Below, piece after piece: positions 43,361 through 54,470 of a stretch of DNA of 64,000 nucleotides. A model generated the notes under the pieces. The model ran no database searches, was not told where the DNA came from, and saw only the letters and a list, made by a program, of their open reading frames with translations. The stretch is taken from positions 1-64,000 of the forward strand of contig JAUIRK010000168.1 in the NCBI GenBank assembly GCA_030549495.1, written 5' to 3'. Origin of the DNA: Nectonema munidae (Eukaryota > Nematomorpha > Nectonematoida > Nectonematidae). Both the position numbers and the translations under genes were made by a program. The first letter of the stretch is position 1. Every line of letters begins with the position of its first letter.

Positions 43361-44110
43361 GTCATTTTTTTGATAATTGTCATAGGTATTGGACGCCTCT
43401 AGATGCAGTTACTATTGATGAGCAACTAGTCAAGTTCAGAGGTGGATGTCCCATAAAAATCGATACGAGTAAACCCGGCCACTATGGTATCAAAATATAT
43501 CATATGAATGATGCTAACACTTTTTATGTAATGAAGCCTAAAATTTACATTTCTGGTTTGCTTGATAAATGTTATTTTTCTAGTTTAGATATTTGTAAAA
43601 GATTAATAATTGGATCAAATTTACCACGGGGATGTGGAGTTTTTCTTGATCGCTTTTTCACATCTCATGAACTAGCGAAGTGGGCCCTAAGCAAAGATTT
43701 AACTATTTGCGGCACTATAAACTCAAATCGTCGTTTTCTGCCCAATATTCTGAAACCTAAATACATTCGTAATTTAAACTTACAAGAAACTGAGAGTAAG
43801 TTCGTTTACTCAGAGTATGCTTCTATTTCAACTTACATTCCGATGAAACATGCTAGGCAAAATTTTAAAGCGGTTTATATCTTATCTTCCCAACATACTC
43901 GGGGTGTGCCTATAACATCGTATAAAAACAAGCCCGAAACCTTGGTTCTTTACAATAAGTATAAAAGCGGTGTTGATTGTTCAACATTGCAAGGGATTTT
44001 ACATCCTATAAGCCTAGTAGAAGATGGACTATGGCTGTTTTTACAAATTACTTAGATATCACAGCGTTCAACTCTTGGGTAATTTATAGTACAAAAATTC
44101 TAAGTAGTAC

Positions 44111-44709
44111 ATGGGTTTTGTCGATTCATTAGACCAAAATCTCGGTCAATACCGTATCTCTATTAGAGGAAAAAAATTGTATTTGCCAATAATGACCCAT
44201 ATCACTGATATGTCGATAACCAACTCATGGGCACTTCACAAACTCCAATCTTCAAATGCCTATGATCAATTGGCTTTTAGGAGAATTTTAGTTGAATATT
44301 TATTAAACCTTGATAATGGTATTTGCCAATAATGACCCATATCACTGATATGTCGATAACCAACTCATGGGCACTTCACAAACTCCAATCTTCAAATGCC
44401 TATGATCAATTGGCTTTTAGGAGAATTTTAGTTGAATATTTATTAAACCTTGATTTCAATACCCCAAGGCCTGGAAAGTCATTCACCACAAAAACTCCGA
44501 GTGAAGATATAGGATTTGATGGAAAAAACCATATTATTATCGGCATCGAAAACAACAAGAGATTACGTTGTTGTCTATGCAGTTCACAAACAAACAAAAT
44601 GGGTGAAAGATGTGGACTGTGGAGTTCCCTTACACACAAAATGCTTCAAAAATTACCATATCAGATATTTTTTAACTTTTTACGTTTTAATTTTAAAATA
44701 ATTTCATAA
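44111..44709 (+). pseudogene. piggyBac C-terminal fragment, different subfamily (copy F2)
   Basis: The sequence reads GFVDSLDQNLGQYRISIRGK, then YLPIMTHITDMSITNSWALH and DQLAFRRILVEYLL. This is the region after the third Asp of PGBD2/3-like transposases and a different subfamily from copy F. The zinc-binding tail is readable in mixed frames (RCCLCSSQTNK, CGVPLHTKCFKNYH). A 140-bp tandem duplication (44181-44320, then 44321-44454) repeats part of the gene. It is a fragment lacking the first two catalytic blocks. Confidence 0.78.
44181..44454. repeat. 140-bp tandem duplication inside piggyBac F2
   Basis: ATTTGCCAATAATGACCCAT at 44181 recurs at 44321, and the copies match through TTAAACCTTGAT. 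The duplication breaks the reading frame. The two copies are nearly identical, so it is recent relative to the element. Confidence 0.92.
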
Positions 44710-45345
44710 TAATTAAAAACTACACCATTTTATAATGAAAAGGAATGTGTAATAATATGCTTGTCTATAAATAATATAATATGCTTGTTTATGTATATTT
44801 TCAAACTATTTATACTGCTGAAATGTATCACGTATTTGTTCAACTTTTCGTATTTTTGAAAAATATGCGTATTTTTTATATTTATATTTTCAAACTGTTT
44901 TTTAAGTTACGTATTTGTCCAACGTTGCGTTAACGCAACGTTAAATTTTTCTATGAAAAAAAGTTTTTTCGAATAAAACTTTTTTATTTTATGCTTTTTT
45001 ATAAAAAATTTAATGTGTCTATGAATTTTAAAGTAAATTGAATAAGAATTGAACCTTGGTCAAAACCGTATATTTTGTTTATGAAACCTTTGTCAATAAA
45101 GGATGCTCATAAATGAAAAAAGAAAATTTCCTGGAATTTTTTTTACAATAGAATGTATTTCAAATAACCTATTTAAAAATTACATATTATTTTTTGGTAG
45201 GGTTAGATATATGTTAAAGGAGTGAAAAACGCAGGCCAAATTCAGAGGTGGAGTAAAAAGCCACCTTCCGTACTGCGAGGGTAAGTCGTGCAGGCAAAGT
45301 AACTATTTTAGACCAACCTCTTCTCTAACCTTTAGACATACGCAA
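44710..45345. other. AT-rich spacer
   Basis: A short inverted motif GCGTTAACGC lies near 44930. No gene was recognised. Confidence 0.4.
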
Positions 45346-46048
45346 TGATAGAGCGCCTATTGGAATTGAAACCTGTACTCTTAGACATAGCAGATACTGA
45401 TATATCTCTCACAGAATCATTGTGGGAACAAACTAAAAGATTAGAAAGATTGTTATATCAACCGTATATGGAGATAAAAAAAACTTCAAAGTGAAGATTT
45501 GACTCCAGATCAATTTTTCAAAGAATGAAAATCTTTGTTATTTTTTTTCTCTAATTTTGAGGGCTTAATTGCTGATTAAATTCGAAGTTATATGGAAAAA
45601 GGAGAGGTTATTTTACGTGGAAATGAACTTTTGCTTGCTGGAATATATCTCGATCCAAAGTACAGATGCCTGCTTTCGTCCGGGCAAATAACTAAAGCCA
45701 AGGAATCTCTTATTAATATAGTTAAGCGACAGAAACAAATATCAAAGAAAAGTCATTTAGAAGAAGAATCAGAGTCTTTAACTGCGATGTCTACTCTCAA
45801 ATATCAAATTGAAAGTTCTTTTTCTGAAATAGAAAAGTTTGACCGTTCTTCAAAACTGTCTCTTGAAGATGTAATTTAAAGATACCCTGAAGAAATTAGA
45901 GATGCAGCTAGAAATATAATAGCTATGCCTTCAACACAAATAAGTGTCGAACGCCTTTTTTCGACTTTGAAAATCCGATATACGCGCTAGTATGAAAGAA
46001 GTTATTATTGAAGCAATGTTATTTTTAAGAACAAATGTGTTTAAATAA
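45346..46048 (+). pseudogene. hAT transposase C-terminal remnant
   Basis: Three consecutive pieces read as the second half of a hAT transposase of a clade other than Buster: ERLLELKPVLLDIADT, then GNELLLAGIYLDPKYRCLL, then RNIIAMPSTQISVERLFSTL. The last is the hAT dimerisation signature (PxTSxxxERxFS). Stops near 45493, 45540 and 45880 and a frameshift near 45985 break it. The catalytic domain upstream is absent and no TIRs were found. The palindromic repeat block starts 100 bases further on. Confidence 0.75.
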
Positions 46049-46153
46049 ATTTTTAAAACATTTTGTTCATCAACAAAAATTTACATAAATTTAAAAAATT
46101 TTTAAGTAAAAACTATGATAAAATTAATATAGAATATATATATATATATATAT

Positions 46154-47752
46154 CTCATAACCTGTACGGTTGAACGCGGGTAGACAACTTGCGTTTTATC
46201 TCCAACCCGTATATTACGATGATTCTTCTCCAACCTGTATTCTACGATGATTCATCTCCAAACTATATACTACAATGATTCATCTCTAACCTGTATACTA
46301 CGATGATTCATCTCTAACCTGTATACTACGATGATTCATCTTCAACCTGTATACTACGATGGTTTCTATTCCATGTACAAATAACTAGGGAGACAATGTT
46401 CAACTTTCTGTTCACATTCTGCTAGATGTAAGATTTGATATACCTCATTCGGGGAGACGATGCTACATAAGTTATTACCTATATACATTATACCTGTATA
46501 CTACGATGGTTCATCTCCAACCTGTATACCGCGATAATTCATATCAAAGAATCGAAAAATATTTTTTAAAAAATAAAAAAATATCAAACTTTCTGTTCAT
46601 ATTTTGCTACCTCATACGATGTTACAAAAGTTATTACCTATACTTTGCAATTTGCACGATTTTAAATATTATATTTGTCAAATAATCAAAATAAAATTCT
46701 GTAATCAAAGAATCGAAAAATATTCTTTAAAAAATCAAAAAATATCAAACTTTCTGTTCATATTTTGCTACCTCATACGATGTTACAAAAGTTATTACCT
46801 ATACTTTGCAATTTGCACGATTCTAAATATTATATTTGTCGAATAATCAAAGAATCGAAAAATGTTCAAATCAAAAAATATTTATTCTTTTTAAATATAT
46901 CGTTGGCTCCCCTTACTTTTAGTTACGTATGTGCATAATTTGATAAAAATTAATTATTAAAGACTAGGTTTATCTTTCAATTTTAAAAGTAAGGGGAGCC
47001 AACGATATATTTAAAAAGAATAAATATTTTTTGATTTGAACATTTTTCGATTCTTTGATTATTCGACAAATATAATATTTAGAATCGTGCAAATTGCAAA
47101 GTATAGGTAATAACTTTTGTAACATCGTATGAGGTAGCAAAATATGAACAGAAAGTTTGATATTTTTTGATTTTTTAAAGAATATTTTTCGATTCTTTGA
47201 TTACAGAATTTTATTTTGATTATTTGACAAATATAATATTTAAAATCGTGCAAATTGCAAAGTATAGGTAATAACTTTTGTAACATCGTATGAGGTAGCA
47301 AAATATGAACAGAAAGTTTGATATTTTTTTATTTTTTAAAAAATATTTTTCGATTCTTTGATATGAATTATCGCGGTATACAGGTTGGAGATGAACCATC
47401 GTAGTATACAGGTATAATGTATATAGGTAATAACTTATGTAGCATCGTCTCCCCGAATGAGGTATATCAAATCTTACATCTAGCAGAATGTGAACAGAAA
47501 GTTGAACATTGTCTCCCTAGTTATTTGTACATGGAATAGAAACCATCGTAGTATACAGGTTGAAGATGAATCATCGTAGTATACAGGTTAGAGATGAATC
47601 ATCGTAGTATACAGGTTAGAGATGAATCATTGTAGTATATAGTTTGGAGATGAATCATCGTAGAATACAGGTTGGAGAAGAATCATCGTAATATACGGGT
47701 TGGAGATAAAACGCAAGTTGTCTACCCGCGTTCAACCGTACAGGTTATGAGA
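46154..47752. repeat. giant near-perfect palindrome, arms about 768 bp
   Basis: 46154-46921 is the inverse of 46984-47752, with no mismatch found by eye across the parts compared. The 62-base AT-rich spacer is 46922-46983. The arm tips are TCTCATAACCTG and the inner ends CGTTGGCTCCCCTTAC. Each arm holds a 28-bp minisatellite (about 46202-46350) and two copies of a 160-bp unit. A diverged third copy of that unit lies outside the palindrome at 47838-47985. A transcript would fold into a long hairpin. It may be a foldback element, a recent inverted duplication or an assembly artefact. Confidence 0.9.
46202..46352. repeat. 28-bp minisatellite (mirrored at 47553-47704)
   Basis: About five to six units of AACCTGTATACTACGATGAT plus TCATCTCT occur with small changes. 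The same array appears inverted in the other palindrome arm. Units also recur singly near 46490 and 46515. Confidence 0.85.
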
Positions 47753-48291
47753 ATATATCATTACATATTAGAGAAGAGTTTTCTAAACTCTTTATACTGA
47801 AAATTATTTCTTCAAATATATTACTGCTTTGTTTAAAATACCTATACTTTGCAATTTGGACGATTTTAAATATTATATTTGTCAAATAATCAAAATAAAA
47901 TTCTGTGATCAAAGAATCGAAAAATATTCTTTAAAAAATCAAAAAATATCAAACTTTCTGTTCATATTTTGCTACCTCATAGCTTCAATACTTATTGAGA
48001 AAAATTGATTAAAACACATATTTTGATCTATTTATCTTCTCTTTAGAAATTTATATGCAGTAAACAATAATAAAAAAAATATTTATCCAAAACATATTTT
48101 TTTCGAATCAAAGTGTAAATCAAACCCGCACTTAAATTTTGGATGATTATTCAAAAGAAGTAAAAAACTAATATTAATTTATAAAAAACCAAAAACTAAA
48201 ATGATTTTATAAAAATCTAAAAATAAATAGTGGACTACGATTATCCAACAAAACTTGTACATTCGATCTACATTTTTAACTTCAAAAATAA
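47753..48291. repeat. flanking copy of the 160-bp unit and AT-rich spacer
   Basis: 47838-47985 repeats the unit seen twice in each palindrome arm (ACCTATACTTTGCAATTTG through GTTCATATTTTGCTACCTCA) with a few changes. The remainder is spacer. Confidence 0.7.
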
Positions 48292-48934
48292 TTTTAAATT
48301 TATTAGAAAAACATTATACTGACCAATAAAAAAAACGAAGGTTAATTTATAAAAAAAATGGAAAAACTAATACTATTTTATAAAAATCTACAAATAAATT
48401 TAGATTCTGAGAGTAGAGTCGCTTTATAATTGTGCTGGAAATTGTCACATAATATAGGTAAAAATTTGTCCTAATGAAAGGAGCTTTAGTTTAAAATGCA
48501 TCCCTTATCTGCTAATTAATGGTATGAAGCCCATGGAAAATAAAAACAGTAAAAGGTATTTCTTAAGTACTTGTGATATAAGTAATGTATTCTGAAAGCC
48601 CATAAAAAATGCTTTTAAATTTATTAGAAAAACATTATACTGACCAATAAAAAAAACGAAGGTTAATTTATAAAAAAAATGGAAAAACTAATACTATTTT
48701 ATAAAAATCTACAAATAAATTTAGATTCTGAGAGTAGAGTCGCTTTATAATTGTGCTGGAAATTGTCACATAATATAGGTAAAAATTTGTCCTAATGAAA
48801 GGAGCTTTAGTTTAAAATGCATCCCTTATCTGCTAATTAATGGTATGAAGCCCATGGAAAATAAAAACAGTAAAATGGTATTTCTTAAGTACTTATGATA
48901 TAAGTAATGTATTCTGAAAGCCCATAAAAAATGC
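48292..48934. repeat. 321-bp tandem duplication
   Basis: TTTTAAATTTATTAGAAAAA at 48292 recurs at 48613 and the copies match over about 320 bases with a handful of differences. There is no coding capacity. Confidence 0.92.
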
Positions 48935-49060
48935 TTTAATTTGGTATATCGCATGATGCATTTTGTTGAGAAATGTGAAAGTTATAAGCGTTTTAATATT
49001 TGACTAAGATTTAAGCTAGGAACACTACAAATAAACTAAGCGTACACTAGCCCGATAAAA

Positions 49061-49588
49061 TAAACCACACACGCGTGCTAAAGATGTGGTGAAGCGTATG
49101 CGAGATAAGAATTCACTGCGCTCACAAACGCGTAATGCAACATGTGTTCATCTTTCTTCGCATAGTTATGCTCTAAAATCAATCAATAATGTGATTTATT
49201 ATTCGCACACTGTCGGTATAAATATAACGAATGCCCTTCGTTAAAAATTAGAAAGGTTGTATCTAAACTAAATAAAAGTAGACTACGATTATCAAACAAA
49301 ATTCGTACATTCAATCGACATTAATAAACCACACACGCGTGCTAAAGATGTGGTGAAGCGTATGCGAGATAAGAATTCACTGCACTCACAAACGCGTAAT
49401 GCAACATGTGTTCATCTTTCTTCGCATAATTATGCTCTAAAATCAATCAATAATGTGATTTATTCCTCGCACACTGTCGGTATAAATATAACGAATGCCC
49501 TTCGTTAAAAATTAGAAAGGTTGTATCTAAACTAAATAAAAGTAGACTACGATTATCAAACAAAACTCGTACATTTAATCGACATTTT
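49061..49588. repeat. 264-bp tandem duplication
   Basis: TAAACCACACACGCGTGCTA at 49061 recurs at 49325, nearly identical through GTAGACTACGATTATC. The unit contains ACGCGT and CGTATGCGAG, unusually CpG-rich for this window. It encodes no recognised protein. Confidence 0.92.
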
Positions 49589-50245
49589 TCACTTGAAAAA
49601 TAATTTAAAATTTATTAGAAAAATATTATACTGACCTATACTACTGACCCATAAAAAGTAAAAAATAAATATTAATTTTCGACAGTTTTATTTAACTATG
49701 ACATTTTAAAATGTTAAAAACCATATTCTGCCTTTGTGAATATAAAATTTTGAAGAAATAATATATAAACTCATCACGTTAATTATTGGTATTTTTTGAA
49801 ACTAGATAAAAGTTGACTGACCTCACATAAAAGCGGATTTTGGAAAAATAAAAATATATTTATTTGTAAAACCTAGCCTATTTTACCCACAAAGAGTATA
49901 GCTTCAAATCTTGTACATTCGATCAACATTTTTCACTTTAAAAATAATTTTAAATTTATTAGAAAAACATTATACTGACCTGTACTACTGACCCATAAAA
50001 AGTAAAAAATATATATTAATTTTCGACAGTTTTCTTCAACTATGAAATTTTAAAATGTAAAAAATCATATTTTACCTTTGTGAATATAAAATATTGAAAA
50101 AATATTATATAAATTAAGAACGTTAATTATTATTGGTATTTTTTGAAACTAGATAAAACTTGACTGACCTCACATAAAAGCAGATTTTGGAAACATGAAA
50201 ATATATTTATTTGTATAACCTAGCCTATGTTAACCACAAAGAGTA
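49571..50245. repeat. about 340-bp tandem duplication
   Basis: Two diverged copies begin near TACATTTAATCGACATTTTT (49571) and TACATTCGATCAACATTTTT (49911). Both contain ACTACTGACCCATAAAAAGT. A TACATTCGATC-x-ACATTTTT motif also occurs near 48260, which links all three duplication blocks into one satellite-like region. Confidence 0.85.
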
Positions 50246-51195
50246 TACCTTTCCAATGATATCATTTTCATTCAATTTTTTTTAAAAATCTTCACATTAT
50301 GCGTAAACAAAAAGGTGGTCCGTAATTTTTTCAAAAATTTAGACAAAATTTTTCGAAGTAAAGTCCATTTATTAAAATTTGTTAAAACTTTTGCAAAAAT
50401 AAATTATTCTAGAGTATGTAGCAAACGATAAGCTTTCTAATGATATATATATCATGAAAAAGAAATATTGAAAAACAGTTTAATTCTTTCTTCAAATCAA
50501 ACAAGTAAAAATTTTCAAAAAGTAGTATTGGTAGTATTAATATTATTATTAATATTATTATGATTATATATTACATAAACATTTCAACCAATCATATAGT
50601 TTTTATGAAATAAAACTGCAATTTCAAAGTTAAATTTTTTGAACTTTTAGGTAGAATTTTTGAAATGTGGCTTTCAATATGTATGTAAAATATTTTTTGA
50701 AAATTTTTATTTTAAGTATATTTTTTAAGCATTTTACGATTTACACATTTAAATATATAATAAGGCTGGCAAGTTTTGCGTGTTGTCTCCCCGGAGGTCT
50801 TGCCAGACCTCTGATATATATATATATATCATGGATGATCTACCAGTGGTGAAGGGGAGTGGCGCCCCAATACAATGCATCAGAAGCTATTATGGATAAA
50901 AAGATAGCAAAGTGTTTATTAATATATTTCGTTTTTTGCAAGCTTTTTTTATATGTAAACAACCTGTACTGTTTTTCAAACTGTTTTGGTATTTAGAATA
51001 CACAAGTTTTGGTTTTCAAAATACTCTATATAAGGAATTCGGTGGTATGTGGAAGTTAGAGTTTTCCAAAGTTTTCAGTTTCTTCAAATTCCCGATTGAG
51101 CAAGTTAAACTGTATATATAAAATGAAGAATTCAAATATAAATTATAATATATAAAACGTCGGAGGCGGAGCCACACAATTTTGAGGCAGCTCCG
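50246..51195. other. spacer with a small hairpin
   Basis: CTGGCAAG near 50764 pairs with CTTGCCAG near 50798 beside a (TA)n run. No gene was recognised in this stretch. Confidence 0.4.
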
Positions 51196-51790
51196 AAGCC
51201 CTGGTTACCACCATCAATGCATTTCACAATAAAATTCAGATTCCTAAACTCTATTCTATTGCATGTGATAAAAGAGAAAATACCTACAGGTTTTTATTTC
51301 TACATTTAAATTATTTTTTCTTATATTTTTTAGAGAAATATAAGAAGCTAAATTACAGATAGATGCATCTAAAGTTAAGAGTATTACTTGTGATTTTGAA
51401 TGTGCAATCATTTCTTCTAATAAAAAAGTTAGCTAGTTTTTTTATTCAGTTTTACCAAAGCGCATATTTTAGGCATTCCCAGAGGCAAGTTTTACAGGTT
51501 GTTATGTTCACTTTTGTCAAAGTGTTTATAGAAAACTTATATCTCTTGGGCATGGCAGTCTTTACCCCAAAAGTGAATCTTTTCGAAAAAGCATTAGATT
51601 TTTGCTTGCTTCAGCTTTTCTTCCACTTTTTGAAGTAAAATTACTTTTATTCAATTGAAATACATTCTCCTTTTTAAATTTTTAGGTGAAAGTTGCCGAT
51701 TAATGTCGCAATTTCAAGTTAGTGATTTTTTAGAAAATGATCGAATTTTAAATCAGAAAATGTCATTAATTATATGCTGTTGTATTACAA
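51196..51790 (+). pseudogene. intron-bearing MULE transposase fragment (copy 6)
   Basis: The sequence starts mid-gene just after the first catalytic Asp (AAPK- then HFTIKF/TINAFHNKIQIPKL readable across frames). It has a GACKRENTYR-like end, an intron near 51290-51334, a degraded second Asp block and a second intron. EASFTGCYVHFCQSVYRKLI then FRKSIRFLLASAFLP follow. It belongs to the same family as the copies at 1.0, 2.4 and 13.8 kb with the same intron positions. The 5' boundary at about 51190 joins unrelated GC-richer sequence. It is short and dead. Confidence 0.65.
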
Positions 51791-52189
51791 AGTCATGGAT
51801 TCTTTGAAATAATTTACAATACTTTCTCTAAAGTGTTCATAGTTGTTCAATTCAATGAAACTTTAAAAAGTCCATTTTTTTCTGTGAGTAAAAGTCAATT
51901 TTTCCCAAATTTTCTTCGCCCTGATTATAACCTGTTTTTTCAAAAGTTTAGCTTAATAATTGTTAGATTGAGTTATGTTTTAGAAAAAATGTTTTAAAAA
52001 ATAATGCAAAAACTAGAAATTTTAAGCAATTTGTAAATAAAATTGGCAAAAAGTAAATTTAATTTTAATTAGTAAATACTAAAAATATTCATGTGGCAAT
52101 TTAAAATAAATCTTTATTTAAACAATTTGTAAACATTTTATTTTAACGTATAAAATGTATTTTTTCTACCATACCATACCATGCCATAT
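51791..52189. other. AT-rich spacer
   Basis: No gene or repeat was recognised. Confidence 0.45.
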
Positions 52190-53424
52190 AAAAGCGCTGC
52201 ACTTCTCGATTAATCAGTTTATTTACTATTATCTCGCATACTACTCACTACTGCTCGATCACTTAGCACTTGACTATGACTACTCCGCTTCAAGACGTAT
52301 CTAACACGAGTGTCTTGACGCGTGCTGGCTCTATCACTACACTCAAGGAGGATTACAAGCAGCTTATTGATCGTATAGCTGCTCTAGAACTGGCTTCTGG
52401 CAAACCTGAAATGGACATTTTTCTTTCAATTCCTCCTCCAAAACCACGTCGTAGATATGAAGACTACGATTTATCCAAACCAGAATTAATGGATAGATAC
52501 AACCCACAAGAGTTAGCATCCAAACGTATTGAAGCTTTTTTGCCCAATTCTCCTCCTAACACACGAAACGCAAAAGATGACATCATCGCTATTTCAAATC
52601 CTGGAAAAAACGTACACTCACTTCCTACAGATACCTAACCTCGCTAAACAACGCTGTCGTTCTAGCCTGTGCTGCTTCTCAAAGTGGATGGGAAGCCGCT
52701 AGAAGGCAAATAGGTTCGTCGTCCATGTCACACCTAAATTCAAGTTACAACTTCAGCCTCGTTGTTTTTTCGACAAAATGATAAAGGTAAGCCCATCCAA
52801 AAAGGAAAGAAGAAGGCAACTTAAGTTAGCCAACTTCACACGGGTCCTTGGAGACATTCGCAATTTTTTCTCCATGGAACCCTCCCTTTGGATGGAGGCT
52901 TCGATTTTGTTCCCAAGCGACTCATCATCTTCAAATCTTTCATCTTCCTCTCCGGAATCAGACTCCGAATCGGAGATTCCACAAGCTGCTATATACAGCA
53001 CGCATATTCACGTACATCAAGCCAACTCGAATGAAGATGTCTATATAGACGCTTCAGACACTATTGATTCTATTGATATGGCCAACAATAGAAAGCATTG
53101 AAGACTTGATTGGCAAGCATAAGGAACTTCCAATCCCGGTACAAAACGAAGATGAAATATAGTGGCAAACCTAGCCTAAGTATTAGAAGAAGTATTTGGA
53201 AGTGACTACGAACAAAGGTTACAAAAGAATTATTAACTCCAAAAGACATGGTTCAACAAATAGTTAATGATCCGCTCACAAGTTCCATCGGTAAGAGGTT
53301 GGTAGCAATCATGCGCTATCTTGATGATGAGGCACTTTTTGAGAGGAAGACTTGGCGTAAAATCTTTGAACAGGTTTTATCGCCATCTACGGCGGATGAC
53401 CAGACAGATTCTATTATATATTAA
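52190..53424 (+). mobile_element. second virus-like element fossil (gag-like region)
   Basis: A CATATAAAAG TATA-like box near 52186 is followed by a pyrimidine-rich leader and a start codon at 52276. The first frame has an ITTLKEDYKQLIDRIAALEL segment likely to form a coiled coil, then Pro-rich IPPPKPRRRYEDYDLSKPEL. Later frames include a Ser/acidic stretch (52880-52970) and MRYLDDEALFERKTW near 53320, which resembles part of the gag-like frame at 11.6 kb. No polymerase was seen here. It is broken in several places and incomplete, and the family is the same as, or close to, the 11-kb fossil. Confidence 0.45.
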
Positions 53425-54179
53425 TAATTCTATTTGCAACATTGATTTATGCAACATCGTTTGTAGTTTTCAATTCTTTTGTTTCACTCACTGTTTTACA
53501 GTCTTGCATTTCTAAAGCGGCGTTTTCAAATTGTACCATATTTTCAAAAGATTCTTGGTTTTTTTCGGCGTTTTTATTGCGTGAAAGTCTCCTCTTCATC
53601 TTCTAACAATGTCAAGAGTTCTTCTTAGAATCCCAAAGTCTAAAATTATTATAGAAAGAGATGAATCTTCCTTATCAAATAATGAAGTAACTTTGAGAAT
53701 GAAGATCACATCTTTAGCTTCAAGTTCTACTTCCAGTTCTAGTATTTGTCATTCATTGTTATCTTTTTGCCCAAAAGAAGTTATTTTTAAAGACAAAAAA
53801 GTAAAGTAGAGTTCTTCTTTTCATGAAACTGTGGGCGTCGTAAAGCTTCTGATATTTTTCATTCTAAATCCGGCGTTACAACGTATGCTTTATCACTTAT
53901 CAGCGTTTGTAGTTCATTTCAGCAGTTTAAAAAAAATAGCTGAGTGAAAAAAAATTAAAAAATTGTAAACTTAGTTAAAAATAGAGTAAATATATTATTT
54001 TCTGTATTGTATATCAAAAAAATACTCTTTTTATGAATTCCTTATTCAAAAATTTAAAAATTAAATAAAAGTGTATGATTTTAACTAAATTTTTTACTTT
54101 TGTTTGTGCAAATATTGTTTTCATGTCAAAAATAGAAGTTTTTTGTCTGTACTCACTACTGGAACATGTACTTTAGCCC
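53425..54179. other. AT-rich spacer
   Basis: A 66-codon Ser-rich frame at 53609-53809 shows no recognised family. Nothing else is supported. Confidence 0.4.
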
Positions 54180-54470
54180 AAAAATAAACAAAGGTGGCCA
54201 ATGTAATTCTCAAAAATATTGCATATATAAACCTTTTAATTCAAATCCTTTAATTTTAATCATAGATTTTTTGAGAGCCGATATTAAAATTTCGTTTAAG
54301 AAGACATTTGGTATTTTCATCACAAGAGCAACTAAAGTTTTTGGAAAATGCAAAAACTTGGTATTTGGACGCAACTTTCAAAATCGTAAAAAAGCCTTTT
54401 TATCATTTATAAAATTTATTTTTTAAAAGGAGCCTGTGTTGTTTTGCATTGATGTCTGCTCGTAATAAAT
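54180..54470 (+). pseudogene. MULE fragment (a further subfamily)
   Basis: Across frames the segment reads SQEQLKFLENAKTWYLDATF, then KIVKKPFYHL and CFALMSARNKS. This matches the WY-x-DGTFK...P-x-x-FYQL...LMS-x-R-x-K region around the first catalytic Asp of MULE transposases. The coding sequence is lost abruptly at about 54470, where a GC-rich segment begins. A stop and a shift break the frame near 54410. Confidence 0.6.

Larger units (their letters stand above)
41378..44060 (+). pseudogene. piggyBac transposase, copy F (host of the Merlin insertion)
   Basis: Exon 1 (ATG 41378) is acidic and Ser-rich, with NVDENLIAPDGTRYF and a KNIKDIVKIFNLFFD end. A GTAAGT donor at 41767 and an acceptor before 41921 bound intron 1, at the same place as in copies A and C. 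Exon 2 encodes FNISDLLAYFGCLIYIGQ and NDKLSAIRVIHSHF and is then cut by the Merlin element. After it the gene resumes YWTPLDAVTIDEQLVKFRGG (first Asp), GVFLDRFFTSHELAKWA (second Asp) and YNKYKSGVD (third Asp, about 43970). A frameshift there is followed by readable WTMAVFTNYLDIT-like sequence. The cysteine-rich tail is replaced by another piggyBac piece. Confidence 0.85.

Noticed and set aside
44923-44942. GCGTTAACGC motif as a regulatory site
   Set aside because: A short palindrome with no partner, gene or repeat context.
46202-46352. Regularly spaced repeats that could suggest a CRISPR array
   Set aside because: The units are contiguous 28-bp tandem copies without unique spacers, and the setting is eukaryotic transposon DNA. 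It is a minisatellite.
46604-47301. Two identical 80-residue frames, 46604-46846 on plus and 47059-47301 on minus
   Set aside because: They are the same AT-rich sequence mirrored in the two palindrome arms, and the frame exists because of the internal 160-bp repeat. There are no protein features.
53609-53809. 66-codon Ser-rich frame as a small gene
   Set aside because: No motif, no upstream signals, and adjacent to the end of a fossil element. Chance or decayed sequence is more likely.
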